Shown: positions 30,515 through 37,275 of the stretch, in pieces
Layout of the letters: every line of letters begins with the position of its first letter
Numbering within the stretch: position 1 is the first letter of the stretch
Assembly (NCBI GenBank): GCA_963595735.1
Contig: CAVBJJ010000018.1
Coordinates: 1 to 38,666 of the forward strand
Direction of reading: 5' to 3'
DNA from: CALWOS01 sp963595735
GTDB lineage: Bacteria > Bacillota > Clostridia > Oscillospirales > Oscillospiraceae
Length of the DNA: 38,666 bases
Notes under the pieces: generated by a model
The model's database searches: none
Told to the model about the DNA's origin: nothing
Seen by the model: only the letters and a program-made list of their open reading frames with translations
Position numbers and translations under genes: made by a program

Positions 30515-30543
30515 ATTCTAACACAGAACGCTGCCGATTACAA
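30515..30543 (-). promoter_or_regulatory. Promoter of lrgAB
   Basis: Leftward TTGTAA, 17-base spacer, TAGAAT. No two-component LytSR genes are nearby. Confidence 0.65.
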
Positions 30544-30594
30544 CGGCAATGGCAGGTACGAAATAAAAAATTTTCAAAAAATGAAAAATAATGC

Positions 30595-30623
30595 TTGCAT
30601 TTTCTGTAAAAGGGTGGTACTAT
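30595..30623 (+). promoter_or_regulatory. Promoter of tRNA-Pro
   Basis: TTGCAT, 17-base spacer, TACTAT, with an overlapping TATAAT three bases on. Confidence 0.75.
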
Positions 30624-30653
30624 AATTAGGCGCTGAGGCGCAGAACAAAATAT

Positions 30654-30730
30654 CCGGGTGTGGCGAAGTTTGGTATCGCGCCTGAATGGGGTTCAGGAGG
30701 CCGCTGGTTCAAGTCCAGTCACTCGGACCA
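30654..30730 (+). tRNA. tRNA-Pro (GGG anticodon)
   Basis: 77 nt with encoded CCA. Acceptor CCGGGTG / CACTCGG, D stem GCGA / TCGC, anticodon stem CCTGA / TCAGG around the loop ATGGGGT (anticodon GGG), T arm GCTGGTTCAAGTCCAGT. A terminator follows directly. Confidence 0.95.
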
Positions 30731-30764
30731 CAGGTGAGTTCTTATGGGACTCACCTGTTTTTTT
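30731..30764 (+). terminator. Terminator of tRNA-Pro
   Basis: Perfect stem CAGGTGAGT / ACTCACCTG, nine-base loop, seven Ts. Confidence 0.92.
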
Positions 30765-30873
30765 GTTTTAGTAACATCTACAATCATTGATTTTAACATC
30801 CTCTCTGGCCTGGAGGGCGCCACGGCGTCCCCGGGTCAATTTTTATTTCCCTGCTTCGAGTACAATACACAGG

Positions 30874-30883
30874 NNNNNNNNNN
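30874..30883. other. Scaffold gap (ten Ns)
   Basis: A run of ten Ns joins two contigs; true distance and content are unknown. CAGG occurs on both sides. The roughly 100 bases between the tRNA terminator and the gap show no gene. Everything to the right is linked to the left only by the scaffold. Confidence 1.
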
Positions 30884-30910
30884 CAGGAGAATGACGGGGA
30901 GGTAAGCGGG

Positions 30911-31750
30911 ATGCAGGGACGAGCACTGACGGCGGGGGCGATCGCCCAATTCAGAAGCCAGCTTATTTTAGAGGAAAGGAGCGCGGCAACGATTGAGAAA
31001 TATATTCGGGATATCGAAGCCTTTGCGGCATATGCACAGGGCGCGGTCACGAAAGAGACGGTGATTGCTTATAAAAAGCACTTGCAGGAAAATTACGAGA
31101 TTCGGAGCGTGAATTCCATGCTGGCAAGCATGAACCGCCTGTTCGCCTTTTTGGGGTGGCAGGACTGGAAAGCAAAATCCCTGAAGCTGCAGCGACAGGT
31201 GTTTTGTCCCGAAGAAAAAGAACTGACAAAAGCGGAATATACCCGGCTTTGCAGGACGGCAGAGCGCAGGAAAAACAAGCGGTTGAGCTTGATTTTGCAA
31301 ACGATCTGCGGCACGGGCATCCGTGTGAGCGAACTGCGGTTTATCACGGTGGAGGCAGCCAGACGCGGCAAGGCGCTTGTGAACTGCAAGGCCAAGATAC
31401 GCCAGGTTTTTATCGTAAAAGAGCTGAAACAAAAATTGCTCCGCTATGCAGCGGAGCGTAATATCAAAAGCGGTATGATTTTTGTAACGCGAACGGGAAA
31501 GGCCATCAGTCGGACGAACATCTGGCGGGAGATGAAAGCCCTGTGCGGCGAGGCGAATGTTGATCCGCAAAAGGTGTTTCCCCACAATTTGCGCCACCTG
31601 TTCGCCCGGGTGTTTTACGGCATGGAAAAGGATATTGCAAAGCTGGCTGACATTCTCGGCCACAGCAGTATCAACACCACGCGGCTTTATATTATCTCCA
31701 GCGGCGCGGAACACCGCAGCTGCATGGAGAATATGCACCTGATTTTATAA
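30911..31750 (+). CDS. Tyrosine recombinase, predicted promoter invertase
   Basis: 279 residues. N-terminal SAM-like core-binding domain (about 10-90; AATIEKYIRDIEAFAAYAQG) and a catalytic domain (about 105-279) with the complete set: R138 in GTGIRVSEL, the beta-hairpin lysine in NCKAKIRQVF (160 or 162), H225 and R228 in HNLRH, H251 in ILGHSSINTTRLY, and nucleophile Y260. The size fits the compact Xer/invertase class, without an arm-binding domain as in large phage integrases. The start follows GGGGAGG. It ends 28 bases before the left copy of a 22-bp inverted repeat that brackets a promoter, so its likely job is to flip that segment. An alternative role, excising or integrating an island near tRNA-Pro, is possible but the gap hides the other end. 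Confidence 0.92.
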   Translation: MQGRALTAGAIAQFRSQLILEERSAATIEKYIRDIEAFAAYAQGAVTKETVIAYKKHLQENYEIRSVNSMLASMNRLFAFLGWQDWKAKSLKLQRQVFCPEEKELTKAEYTRLCRTAERRKNKRLSLILQTICGTGIRVSELRFITVEAARRGKALVNCKAKIRQVFIVKELKQKLLRYAAERNIKSGMIFVTRTGKAISRTNIWREMKALCGEANVDPQKVFPHNLRHLFARVFYGMEKDIAKLADILGHSSINTTRLYIISSGAEHRSCMENMHLIL

Positions 31751-31777
31751 AAAGCCGACCCAAAAGGGAAAAGTGAA

Positions 31778-31799
31778 ACATAATTTGCATTATGTTGTA
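31778..31799 (+). repeat. Left inverted repeat of the invertible segment
   Basis: 22 bases with core ACATAATTTGCATTATGT followed by TGTA. Exact reverse complement of the copy at 32036-32057. The core is itself a dyad (ATAAT/ATTAT). Confidence 0.92.
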
Positions 31800-31802
31800 A
31801 TC

Positions 31803-31837
31803 GTGAAAGCAACAGCGTCTGCTGCATCTACTTTCAC
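31803..31837 (-). other. Leader hairpin of the invertible promoter
   Basis: Perfect outer stem GTGAAAG / CTTTCAC with an inner near-stem GCAACAG / CTGCTGC. It would form at the very 5' end of the promoter's transcript in either orientation and may stabilise the mRNA. Confidence 0.55.
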
Positions 31838-31844
31838 ACAATAA

Positions 31845-31873
31845 ACAATAGCATACCGGATGCAAAATGTAAA
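31845..31873 (-). promoter_or_regulatory. Promoter inside the invertible segment
   Basis: Leftward TTTACA, 17-base spacer, TATTGT with an extended TGC before the -10. In the present orientation it reads into the 3' end of the recombinase gene as antisense. Confidence 0.78.
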
Positions 31874-31995
31874 GATTTTGTTAAAGTTTTAGCCGGAAAC
31901 ATCGGAACCTGTCAAAAATTAGACACGACAAATAAGCCCTTTCAGATCATTTTTTTCAATCATCACAAGAGGGCTTTGTTTTCATGCGTATTTTC

Positions 31996-32028
31996 AGCCT
32001 GCCAAACTTATGGCAGGCTTTTTTATTT
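31996..32028 (+). terminator. Rightward terminator inside the invertible segment
   Basis: Perfect eight-base stem AGCCTGCC / GGCAGGCT, eight-base loop, TTTTT ATTT. It lies 48 bases before the SPFH start codon, so it insulates the operon in this orientation. A second stem (AAGCCCT / AGGGCTT, about 31934-31976) lies upstream. Confidence 0.88.
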
Positions 32029-32035
32029 CGTTAAG

Positions 32036-32057
32036 TACAACATAATGCAAATTATGT
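32036..32057 (-). repeat. Right inverted repeat of the invertible segment
   Basis: Exact reverse complement of the left copy; core ACATAATGCAAATTATGT. It ends 18 bases before the SPFH start codon, just ahead of its AGGAGG. Confidence 0.92.
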
Positions 32058-32075
32058 ACTCAGGAGGCGAGAGTT

Positions 32076-33209
32076 ATGGCAAAAATTGCAGATGTCATTC
32101 AATATGAGGGGGATAACACAACCTTTATTTGGAAGCATCCGTGCGAGGATTTCAACAGCTTAACGCAGCTCATCGTGCATGAATCCCAGGAAGCCATTTT
32201 CTTTATGAACGGCCAGGCGCTGGATCTGTTCGGCCCCGGGCGCTACACCCTGGAGACCCAAAATATTCCGAAAATCGGCAAGCTTTTGAACCGCGCGACC
32301 GGAGACCAGACCCCGTTCCATTGCGAGGTCTATTTTATCAACAAAACGGAACAGATGTCCATCAAGTGGGGGACGGACACCAAGGTGCAGTATATTGACC
32401 CGACCTATGGTTTTCCCATTTCCATCGGCGCATCGGGGGAAATGTCGCTCCGGGTGGAGGACAGCCGAAAATTGCTGGTCAAGCTGGTGGGAACGGAAAA
32501 GCAGCTGGGCCAGGCAAAGCTGGTGTCCTTCTTCCGGGCGTTCCTGATGACAAGGGTCAAGACCTACATTGCCCAGGTGGTGAAAGCCAATGCCATCAAC
32601 ATTTTTGAGATCGATGAAAGCCTTACCCTGTTTTCGGAGAAGATCAAGGAACTGTTGGTTCCCGACTTTGCGGATTACGGCATTGCGCTGGAGCGCTTCT
32701 TTGTCACTACGATCGTAAAGCCCGAGGGCGACAGGCAGTATGAAAAATTCAAGGAGCTGCATTTCCGGCAGTATGCCGACATTGCGGAGGCCAAGCTCCG
32801 CCAGCAGACGGATCTGATCTACGCCCAGACCGAGGCGCAGAAGGTGGTCATTGATTCCCAGGCGCAGGCCACCAAAAGAGCCCAGGAGGGCTATACCTAC
32901 GCCCAGGAGCGCGGCTTTGATGTTGCGGAAAAGGTGGCGAAAAACGAGGCTGTCGGGCAGTTTACCAACATGGGCATTGGCCTTGGCACCATGGCGGGCG
33001 TTGGCGGCGTGGTCGGCGGCGCGGTGGGAAATGCCGTGAACGGCGCGCTGCAGGCGGCGGAGACTCCGGAGCAAACGCCCCCGCCGGCGGACAACATGGC
33101 GCTGTTCAAGGAAAAGGTGGAAAAGCTGGGGATCATGAAAGAATCCGGCCTGATCACCGATGAGGAATTTTCCGCCATGAAAGCGGAGCTGTTAAAAAGC
33201 ATTTTGTGA
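32076..33209 (+). CDS. SPFH-domain protein with C-terminal SHOCT motif (YdjI-like)
   Basis: 377 residues. SPFH/band-7-like region at about 20-235 (LIVHESQEAIFFMNGQALDL, FGPGRYTLETQNIPKIGKLL, and the family's SIGASGEMSLRVEDSRKLLV), then a helical stretch rich in Ala/Gln/Glu (about 236-300), a glycine-rich segment (GIGLGTMAGVGGVVGGAVGN) and a C-terminal SHOCT motif (KLGIMKESGLITDEEFSAMK). It resembles Bacillus YdjI, which with membrane partners recruits a PspA-type protein to the envelope. There is no N-terminal membrane helix, so attachment probably goes through partners. First gene of a three-gene operon, start 14 bases after AGGAGG, immediately downstream of the invertible segment, so its expression should be phase variable. 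Confidence 0.88.
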   Translation: MAKIADVIQYEGDNTTFIWKHPCEDFNSLTQLIVHESQEAIFFMNGQALDLFGPGRYTLETQNIPKIGKLLNRATGDQTPFHCEVYFINKTEQMSIKWGTDTKVQYIDPTYGFPISIGASGEMSLRVEDSRKLLVKLVGTEKQLGQAKLVSFFRAFLMTRVKTYIAQVVKANAINIFEIDESLTLFSEKIKELLVPDFADYGIALERFFVTTIVKPEGDRQYEKFKELHFRQYADIAEAKLRQQTDLIYAQTEAQKVVIDSQAQATKRAQEGYTYAQERGFDVAEKVAKNEAVGQFTNMGIGLGTMAGVGGVVGGAVGNAVNGALQAAETPEQTPPPADNMALFKEKVEKLGIMKESGLITDEEFSAMKAELLKSIL

Positions 33210-33224
33210 TAGGAGGAAGCAAAA

Positions 33225-33923
33225 GTGAAAAAGAATTTTAAGTTCTATGCCCTGACCTGGGCGATATTCCTGGCTGCGATCCATGTCATTGTGTTTCTGG
33301 TGCGCCCCATCATTCCGGGGTACGAGGTGCATTACGACGCGCGCTTCTGGGTCGCCTGGCTGCTTGTTATGGCTGCGTTTGTTGGAAATCTCTGCTGCGC
33401 AAGGCTCGCGTTCCAGGCGGAGAATTTGGAAAAGCTGTTTTACAAGCTGCCGCTGATCACCGTCAGCCGCACAGGGCTGGTCGTGATGCTGGCGCTGGGC
33501 GCAGTGCTGATGCTGATTCCCAATTGCCCGGCGTGGGTCGCGGCAGTCGTCTGCGTGGCCGTTGCGGCCATTACGGCTGCGGCGGTGGTCAAAGCCCATT
33601 GGGCAGGCGAGACGGTTCATGACATCCAGGAACAAGTAAAAACGCAGACGCAGTTTATCAAGCTTCTGACCGTGGACGCGGAGACCCTGCTGCGCAAGGC
33701 CAAAACTCCCGAGGCCAAGGTGGCGGCAAAAAAGGTTTACGAAGCCCTGCGCTATTCCGATCCCATGAGCAGCGATGCGCTGGCGCGTGTCGAGGCGGAG
33801 CTGGCGGAAAAATTCCAGACGCTGGAAGCCGCGGTGCTTTCCGGAGCGGGCGCGGCAGAGGCGGCGGACAGCCTGCTGGAAACGCTGGCGGAGAGAAACG
33901 GGAAGTGCAAGGCGCTGAAGTAA
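33225..33923 (+). CDS. Four-helix membrane protein of unknown function
   Basis: 232 residues. Four predicted membrane helices in two pairs (about 8-28 and 42-62; 83-100 and 104-124), then a cytoplasmic helical tail (about 130-232; TQTQFIKLLTVDAETLLRKA, and Ala/Glu-rich coils). It starts 15 bases after the SPFH gene with AGGAGG in the gap, so the two are tightly coupled. I do not recognise the family. By position it plays the part of the membrane subunit (like YdjH next to YdjI in Bacillus), perhaps a scaffold holding the SPFH and TIR proteins at the membrane. That role is inference. Confidence 0.7.
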   Translation: MKKNFKFYALTWAIFLAAIHVIVFLVRPIIPGYEVHYDARFWVAWLLVMAAFVGNLCCARLAFQAENLEKLFYKLPLITVSRTGLVVMLALGAVLMLIPNCPAWVAAVVCVAVAAITAAAVVKAHWAGETVHDIQEQVKTQTQFIKLLTVDAETLLRKAKTPEAKVAAKKVYEALRYSDPMSSDALARVEAELAEKFQTLEAAVLSGAGAAEAADSLLETLAERNGKCKALK

Positions 33924-33981
33924 ACCGAAGCATATGTGTGCGGCGGAAAAACCGACAATCAAAACAAAAAGGGGATAAAAC

Positions 33982-36213
33982 ATGACGATCTTCAAGTGTA
34001 AAATGTGCGGTGGGACGCTGGAGTTTCAGCCCGGCGACACCGTGGCCGTGTGCGACAGCTGCGGCACAAAGCAGACCCTGCCGCGGCTGGACGATGAACG
34101 GCGGGCGAACCTCTATGACCGCGCCAACCATTTCCGGCGGAGCAACGAATACGACAAGGCCATGGGGATCTATGAGCAGATCCTCAACGAGGACAACACG
34201 GATGCGGAGGCCTATTGGTCGCTGGTGCTCTGCCGCTATGGCATTGAGTATGTAGAGGACCCTGCCACCCACAAGCGTGTGCCGACGGTGAACCGGGCGC
34301 AGTTCACCTCGGTGTTTGACGATGACAACTACAAGTCCGCCCTGCGCTATGCCGACGCCGCCCAGCGGGAGATCTATGAGTCAGAAGCCCGCGCCATCAA
34401 TGAGATTCAAAAGGGCATCCTTGCCATCTCCCAGAAAGAGGCGCCGTTTGATGTCTTCATCTGCTACAAGGAAAGCGACGCAAACGGCCGCCGGACGCAG
34501 GACAGCGTGCTGGCCAACGACCTGTATCACCAGCTGACCCAGGAGGGCTTCAAGGTGTTTTTCTCCCGCATTACGCTGGAGGACAAGCTGGGAACGGCCT
34601 ATGAGCCATATATTTTCGCGGCGCTGCACTCAGCCAGGGTCATGGTCGTGCTGGGTACCCGGCCGGAGTATTTTAACGCCGTCTGGGTCAAGAACGAGTG
34701 GAGCCGCTACCTGGCGATCGTGAAGCAGTCCGGCGGCAAAAAGGCGCTGATCCCCGCTTACCGGGATATGGACCCCTACGATCTGCCGGAGGAGTTTTCC
34801 CACCTGCAGGCGCAGGATATGTCCAAGCTGGGCTTTATGCAGGATCTGATCCGCGGCATTCGGAAAATCGTTTCCGCCGAAGCAGCCCCCAAGACCGTGG
34901 AGAAAGAAACCGTGGTCGTCAATGCAGGAAGCGGGGCGGTCGCCCCGCTCTTGGAGCGTGCATTTTTGTTCCTGGAGGACGAAAAGTGGCAGGATGCAAA
35001 TACTTATTGCGAAAAGGTATTGGACATTGATCCCAAAAATGCAGAGGCCTATTTGGGTAAATTGATGGCAGAGCTGGGCGTAAAAAAGCGTGAGCAGCTT
35101 GCCGATTGCCCAGAACCCTTTGACGATAGGGACAATTACAACAAAGTGGTTCGCTTCGGGGATGAAACGCTCCAAGCGGAACTGAAAGGCTATATTGACC
35201 ATATTGACAAGCGCAATGAAAACGAATGGAAGGCTGGAATTTATGAAGGCGCAGTAGAAGCAATGCAGAGCGCGGATACCTCAGAAAAGTATAAAGCTGC
35301 AGCGGAGAAGTTTCAGCAGATTCCCGGTTTTCGAGATGCGGATGCACTTGCCGAGAAATGCCTGGAGCAAGCAGAAATAGCCCGATTAGAAGCAGAGAAA
35401 AAAGCGGAAGAAAAACGCCTGGAAGCAGAACGCAAGGCGGAGGAGCGCAGGAAAGCGGTCAAGAAAATTAAAAAGACGCTTAAAATCGGTGTTCCGATTC
35501 TTGCCGCCTGTGTTGCGTTTGTTATCGTCTTGACCTCTGTTATTATTCCAATTGGGAAATTAGGTAAAGAAAACTGGCTTGCATATCAAAAGCTTAAAGT
35601 CGGTGATACTTATACCTTTGGCGCCTATGAGCAGGATAACAACAAGAAAAATGGGAAAGAAGCGATCGAATGGATCGTTTTGGATAAAGATGGTTTGTCC
35701 TTGCTGCTTGTGAGTAAGCAGGCGTTGGATTGCCAGCCGTATAATAACTCCGATACTGATGTTACATGGGAAAGCTGCTCCCTCCGCAAATGGCTGAACG
35801 ATACATTCTTAAATGAGGCCTTTACTTCTGCGGAGCAGAAGAAAATTCAGGATACAGAGGTTTCGGCAGATAAAAATCCGGAGTACCTGGTCAATCCCGG
35901 AAAGGATACCACAGACAAGGTGTTTTTGCTCAGTATCCCGGAGGCAGAGCAGTATTTCTCCACTGATGAAGCAAGAAAATGCGTGCCAACAGCTTATGCA
36001 ATCGCCCAGGGGGCATACACAAGCAATAGTGATACATCCGGTGGCAAAGCCACCTGCCGGTGGTGGCTACGGTCGCCCGGCCACGATCAGGACCTTGCCG
36101 CCTTTGGCGCAGGTGACGGCTCTGTCTACTGCCGTGGTGATCTTGTCTACAGTGATTTCGTTGGTTTCGTTGTTTGTGATCGCCCCGCTTTGTGGATCAA
36201 TCTGGCATCTTAA
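33982..36213 (+). CDS. Zinc ribbon - TPR - TIR - transmembrane - DUF6273 protein
   Basis: 743 residues. In order: zinc ribbon (C6, C9, C24, C27); TPR-like helices (about 40-150); TIR domain (about 156-300) opening FDVFICYKESDANGRRTQDS and containing FNAVWVKNEWSRYL, where E239 sits at the place of the catalytic glutamate of NAD-cleaving TIRs; a second TPR-like region (about 325-455); a charged coiled coil (about 462-500); one membrane helix (about 502-524); and a DUF6273 domain (about 535-740) with WWLRSPG at 694-700 and DRPALWINL at the end. The TIR is therefore cytoplasmic and the DUF6273 domain extracellular. The DNA becomes richer in A and T after about 35.1 kb, suggesting a joined origin. 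The terminal ~45 residues resemble a diversified lectin-fold surface. Predicted receptor-like NADase or signalling protein; the trigger is unknown. Confidence 0.85.
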   Translation: MTIFKCKMCGGTLEFQPGDTVAVCDSCGTKQTLPRLDDERRANLYDRANHFRRSNEYDKAMGIYEQILNEDNTDAEAYWSLVLCRYGIEYVEDPATHKRVPTVNRAQFTSVFDDDNYKSALRYADAAQREIYESEARAINEIQKGILAISQKEAPFDVFICYKESDANGRRTQDSVLANDLYHQLTQEGFKVFFSRITLEDKLGTAYEPYIFAALHSARVMVVLGTRPEYFNAVWVKNEWSRYLAIVKQSGGKKALIPAYRDMDPYDLPEEFSHLQAQDMSKLGFMQDLIRGIRKIVSAEAAPKTVEKETVVVNAGSGAVAPLLERAFLFLEDEKWQDANTYCEKVLDIDPKNAEAYLGKLMAELGVKKREQLADCPEPFDDRDNYNKVVRFGDETLQAELKGYIDHIDKRNENEWKAGIYEGAVEAMQSADTSEKYKAAAEKFQQIPGFRDADALAEKCLEQAEIARLEAEKKAEEKRLEAERKAEERRKAVKKIKKTLKIGVPILAACVAFVIVLTSVIIPIGKLGKENWLAYQKLKVGDTYTFGAYEQDNNKKNGKEAIEWIVLDKDGLSLLLVSKQALDCQPYNNSDTDVTWESCSLRKWLNDTFLNEAFTSAEQKKIQDTEVSADKNPEYLVNPGKDTTDKVFLLSIPEAEQYFSTDEARKCVPTAYAIAQGAYTSNSDTSGGKATCRWWLRSPGHDQDLAAFGAGDGSVYCRGDLVYSDFVGFVVCDRPALWINLAS
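36061..36213 (+). other. Candidate variable region of a diversity-generating retroelement
   Basis: The 3' end of the TIR-DUF6273 gene. After the codons for RSPG, nearly every residue at an exposed-type position is encoded by a codon ending in C or T (CAC, GAT, GAC, CTT, TTT, TAC, TGC, CGT, GAT, AGT, TTC, TGT), as expected if they derive from AAC or AAT in a template. Fixed positions (AA, GSV, G, V, RPALWINL) match the DUF6273 frame. No template repeat or reverse transcriptase is in this window. Confidence 0.4.
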
Positions 36214-36286
36214 ATCTTCTCATCTTTCCTCATCCACTCAGCGCCTGCTCTTTTTCCTGCTTGACGATCGGCGCGATCTCCGGTAA

Positions 36287-36307
36287 ACTCTCCAGTAAGA
36301 GTAGAGT
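36287..36307. promoter_or_regulatory. MerR-type operator before the merR-like gene
   Basis: Dyad ACTCTCC-AGTAAGA-GTAGAGT with one mismatch. A TTGACG-17-TAAACT promoter (36261-36289) overlaps its left arm. Probably the autoregulatory site. Confidence 0.55.
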
Positions 36308-36323
36308 TAAGGGGGGACGGAGC

Positions 36324-37169
36324 ATGGAAAAAGGACTGCTCCCCATTGGGAAAATGGCGGAGATCAGCCGCACCACGGTGGCGACCCTGCGGCTGTATGA
36401 CGAGCTGGGGCTGCTGCAGCCGAAATACAAGGACCCGGAGACCGGCTACCGGTACTACGACATCGCCCAAAACGCGCGGCTGGACATGATCGCATACATG
36501 AAAGAGCTGGGTATGAGCCTGACGGAGATCGGCGATGTGCTGCAAAAGGAGGACATCGTTCTGATCGAGACGATCCTCGGCCGGAAAAACGAGCAGCTGC
36601 ACCGCCAAATGCGTGCCCTGCGCGCCCAGCACGACGCCGTGGAGCGCGCCATCGCCTCCATCGAGCGCTACCGCAAGTCGCCGGTGCAGGGAACGGTCGT
36701 GCTGGAATACATCGACCGCCGCTACCTCTGGGGGCTGCCCTGCACCGGGAATTTTTACGAGGCGGGCTTTCGCGTATTCGAGCGGGAGCTTGCCGTCCTG
36801 CGCAAGGCGCTTCTGGAGCGCGGCTTTTCCCAGGTGCATTCGTACAGCGTCGGCACCTCCATCGGGAAAGCGGATTTCATCGCCGGGCGCTTGATTCCCA
36901 AGGATATTTTCGCCTTTGTCGGCTATCGGGATCAGGCCAGACTGCCCCGGGTGACCGTGGCGGACAGCGGGATGTACGCCTGCGTGTATCTGGACAGCTT
37001 TGACGGGGAGCGGGACTGCGCCGCGCAGCTGCTGCGCCATTGCCGGGAGCAGAACTGGACGATCTGCGGCGATTATTTTTGCGAGATCATGATGGAGTTC
37101 AATGTGTTTGACGACAGCCGCCACGGGATGTTTTTGCGCCTGCAGGTACCGGTGGAGTTTGAAAAATAA
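36324..37169 (+). CDS. MerR family regulator with GyrI-like effector domain
   Basis: 281 residues. MerR winged helix at about 5-75 (LPIGKMAEISRTTVATLRLY, DELGLLQPKYKDPETGYRYY), a long dimerisation helix (about 80-120), and a C-terminal ligand-binding domain of the BmrR/GyrI type (about 130-281; VVLEYIDRRYLWGLPCTGNF, YACVYLDSF, MMEFNVFDDSR). Such proteins bind hydrophobic or cationic drugs and activate promoters with a 19-base spacer by twisting them. The ATG at 36324 is chosen; GGGGGG lies upstream. A dyad before the gene shares the half-site ACTCTCCA with the promoter of the dehydrogenase at 37994, a possible target. No efflux pump gene is adjacent. Confidence 0.88.
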   Translation: MEKGLLPIGKMAEISRTTVATLRLYDELGLLQPKYKDPETGYRYYDIAQNARLDMIAYMKELGMSLTEIGDVLQKEDIVLIETILGRKNEQLHRQMRALRAQHDAVERAIASIERYRKSPVQGTVVLEYIDRRYLWGLPCTGNFYEAGFRVFERELAVLRKALLERGFSQVHSYSVGTSIGKADFIAGRLIPKDIFAFVGYRDQARLPRVTVADSGMYACVYLDSFDGERDCAAQLLRHCREQNWTICGDYFCEIMMEFNVFDDSRHGMFLRLQVPVEFEK

Positions 37170-37275
37170 AACGGCAGCCTTTGCCCGGTGACAAAAAATG
37201 ATTGCTTTTATGATAAAATTTTGATAAAATTCTGATAGAAAATAATAGCATAATACCGTGCAAGGAGGAGCTGCT

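Larger units (their letters stand above)
31778..32057. other. Invertible promoter segment, OFF orientation
   Basis: A 280-base segment bounded by perfect 22-base inverted repeats, between a tyrosine recombinase and an operon. Inside are a leftward promoter (31845-31873), a hairpin in its early transcript (31803-31837), and a rightward terminator (31996-32028). As assembled, the promoter fires away from the operon and the terminator stops transcription coming from the left. Flipping the segment would place the -10 at about 31985-31990 and the start at about 31997, giving a leader of roughly 80 bases to the SPFH start codon, and would move the terminator out of the way. No other gene is seen in these bases. 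Confidence 0.8.

Noticed and set aside
31778..32057. Integron attC/attI sites next to an integron integrase
   Set aside because: Only two copies, in inverted order, with no cassette gene between and none after the downstream genes; the promoter and terminator inside fit an inversion switch better.
36214..36323. DGR accessory region (template repeat, avd, reverse transcriptase) after the DUF6273 gene
   Set aside because: Only 110 bp lie before the MerR gene and no second copy of the variable region or any reverse transcriptase frame is seen in the window.
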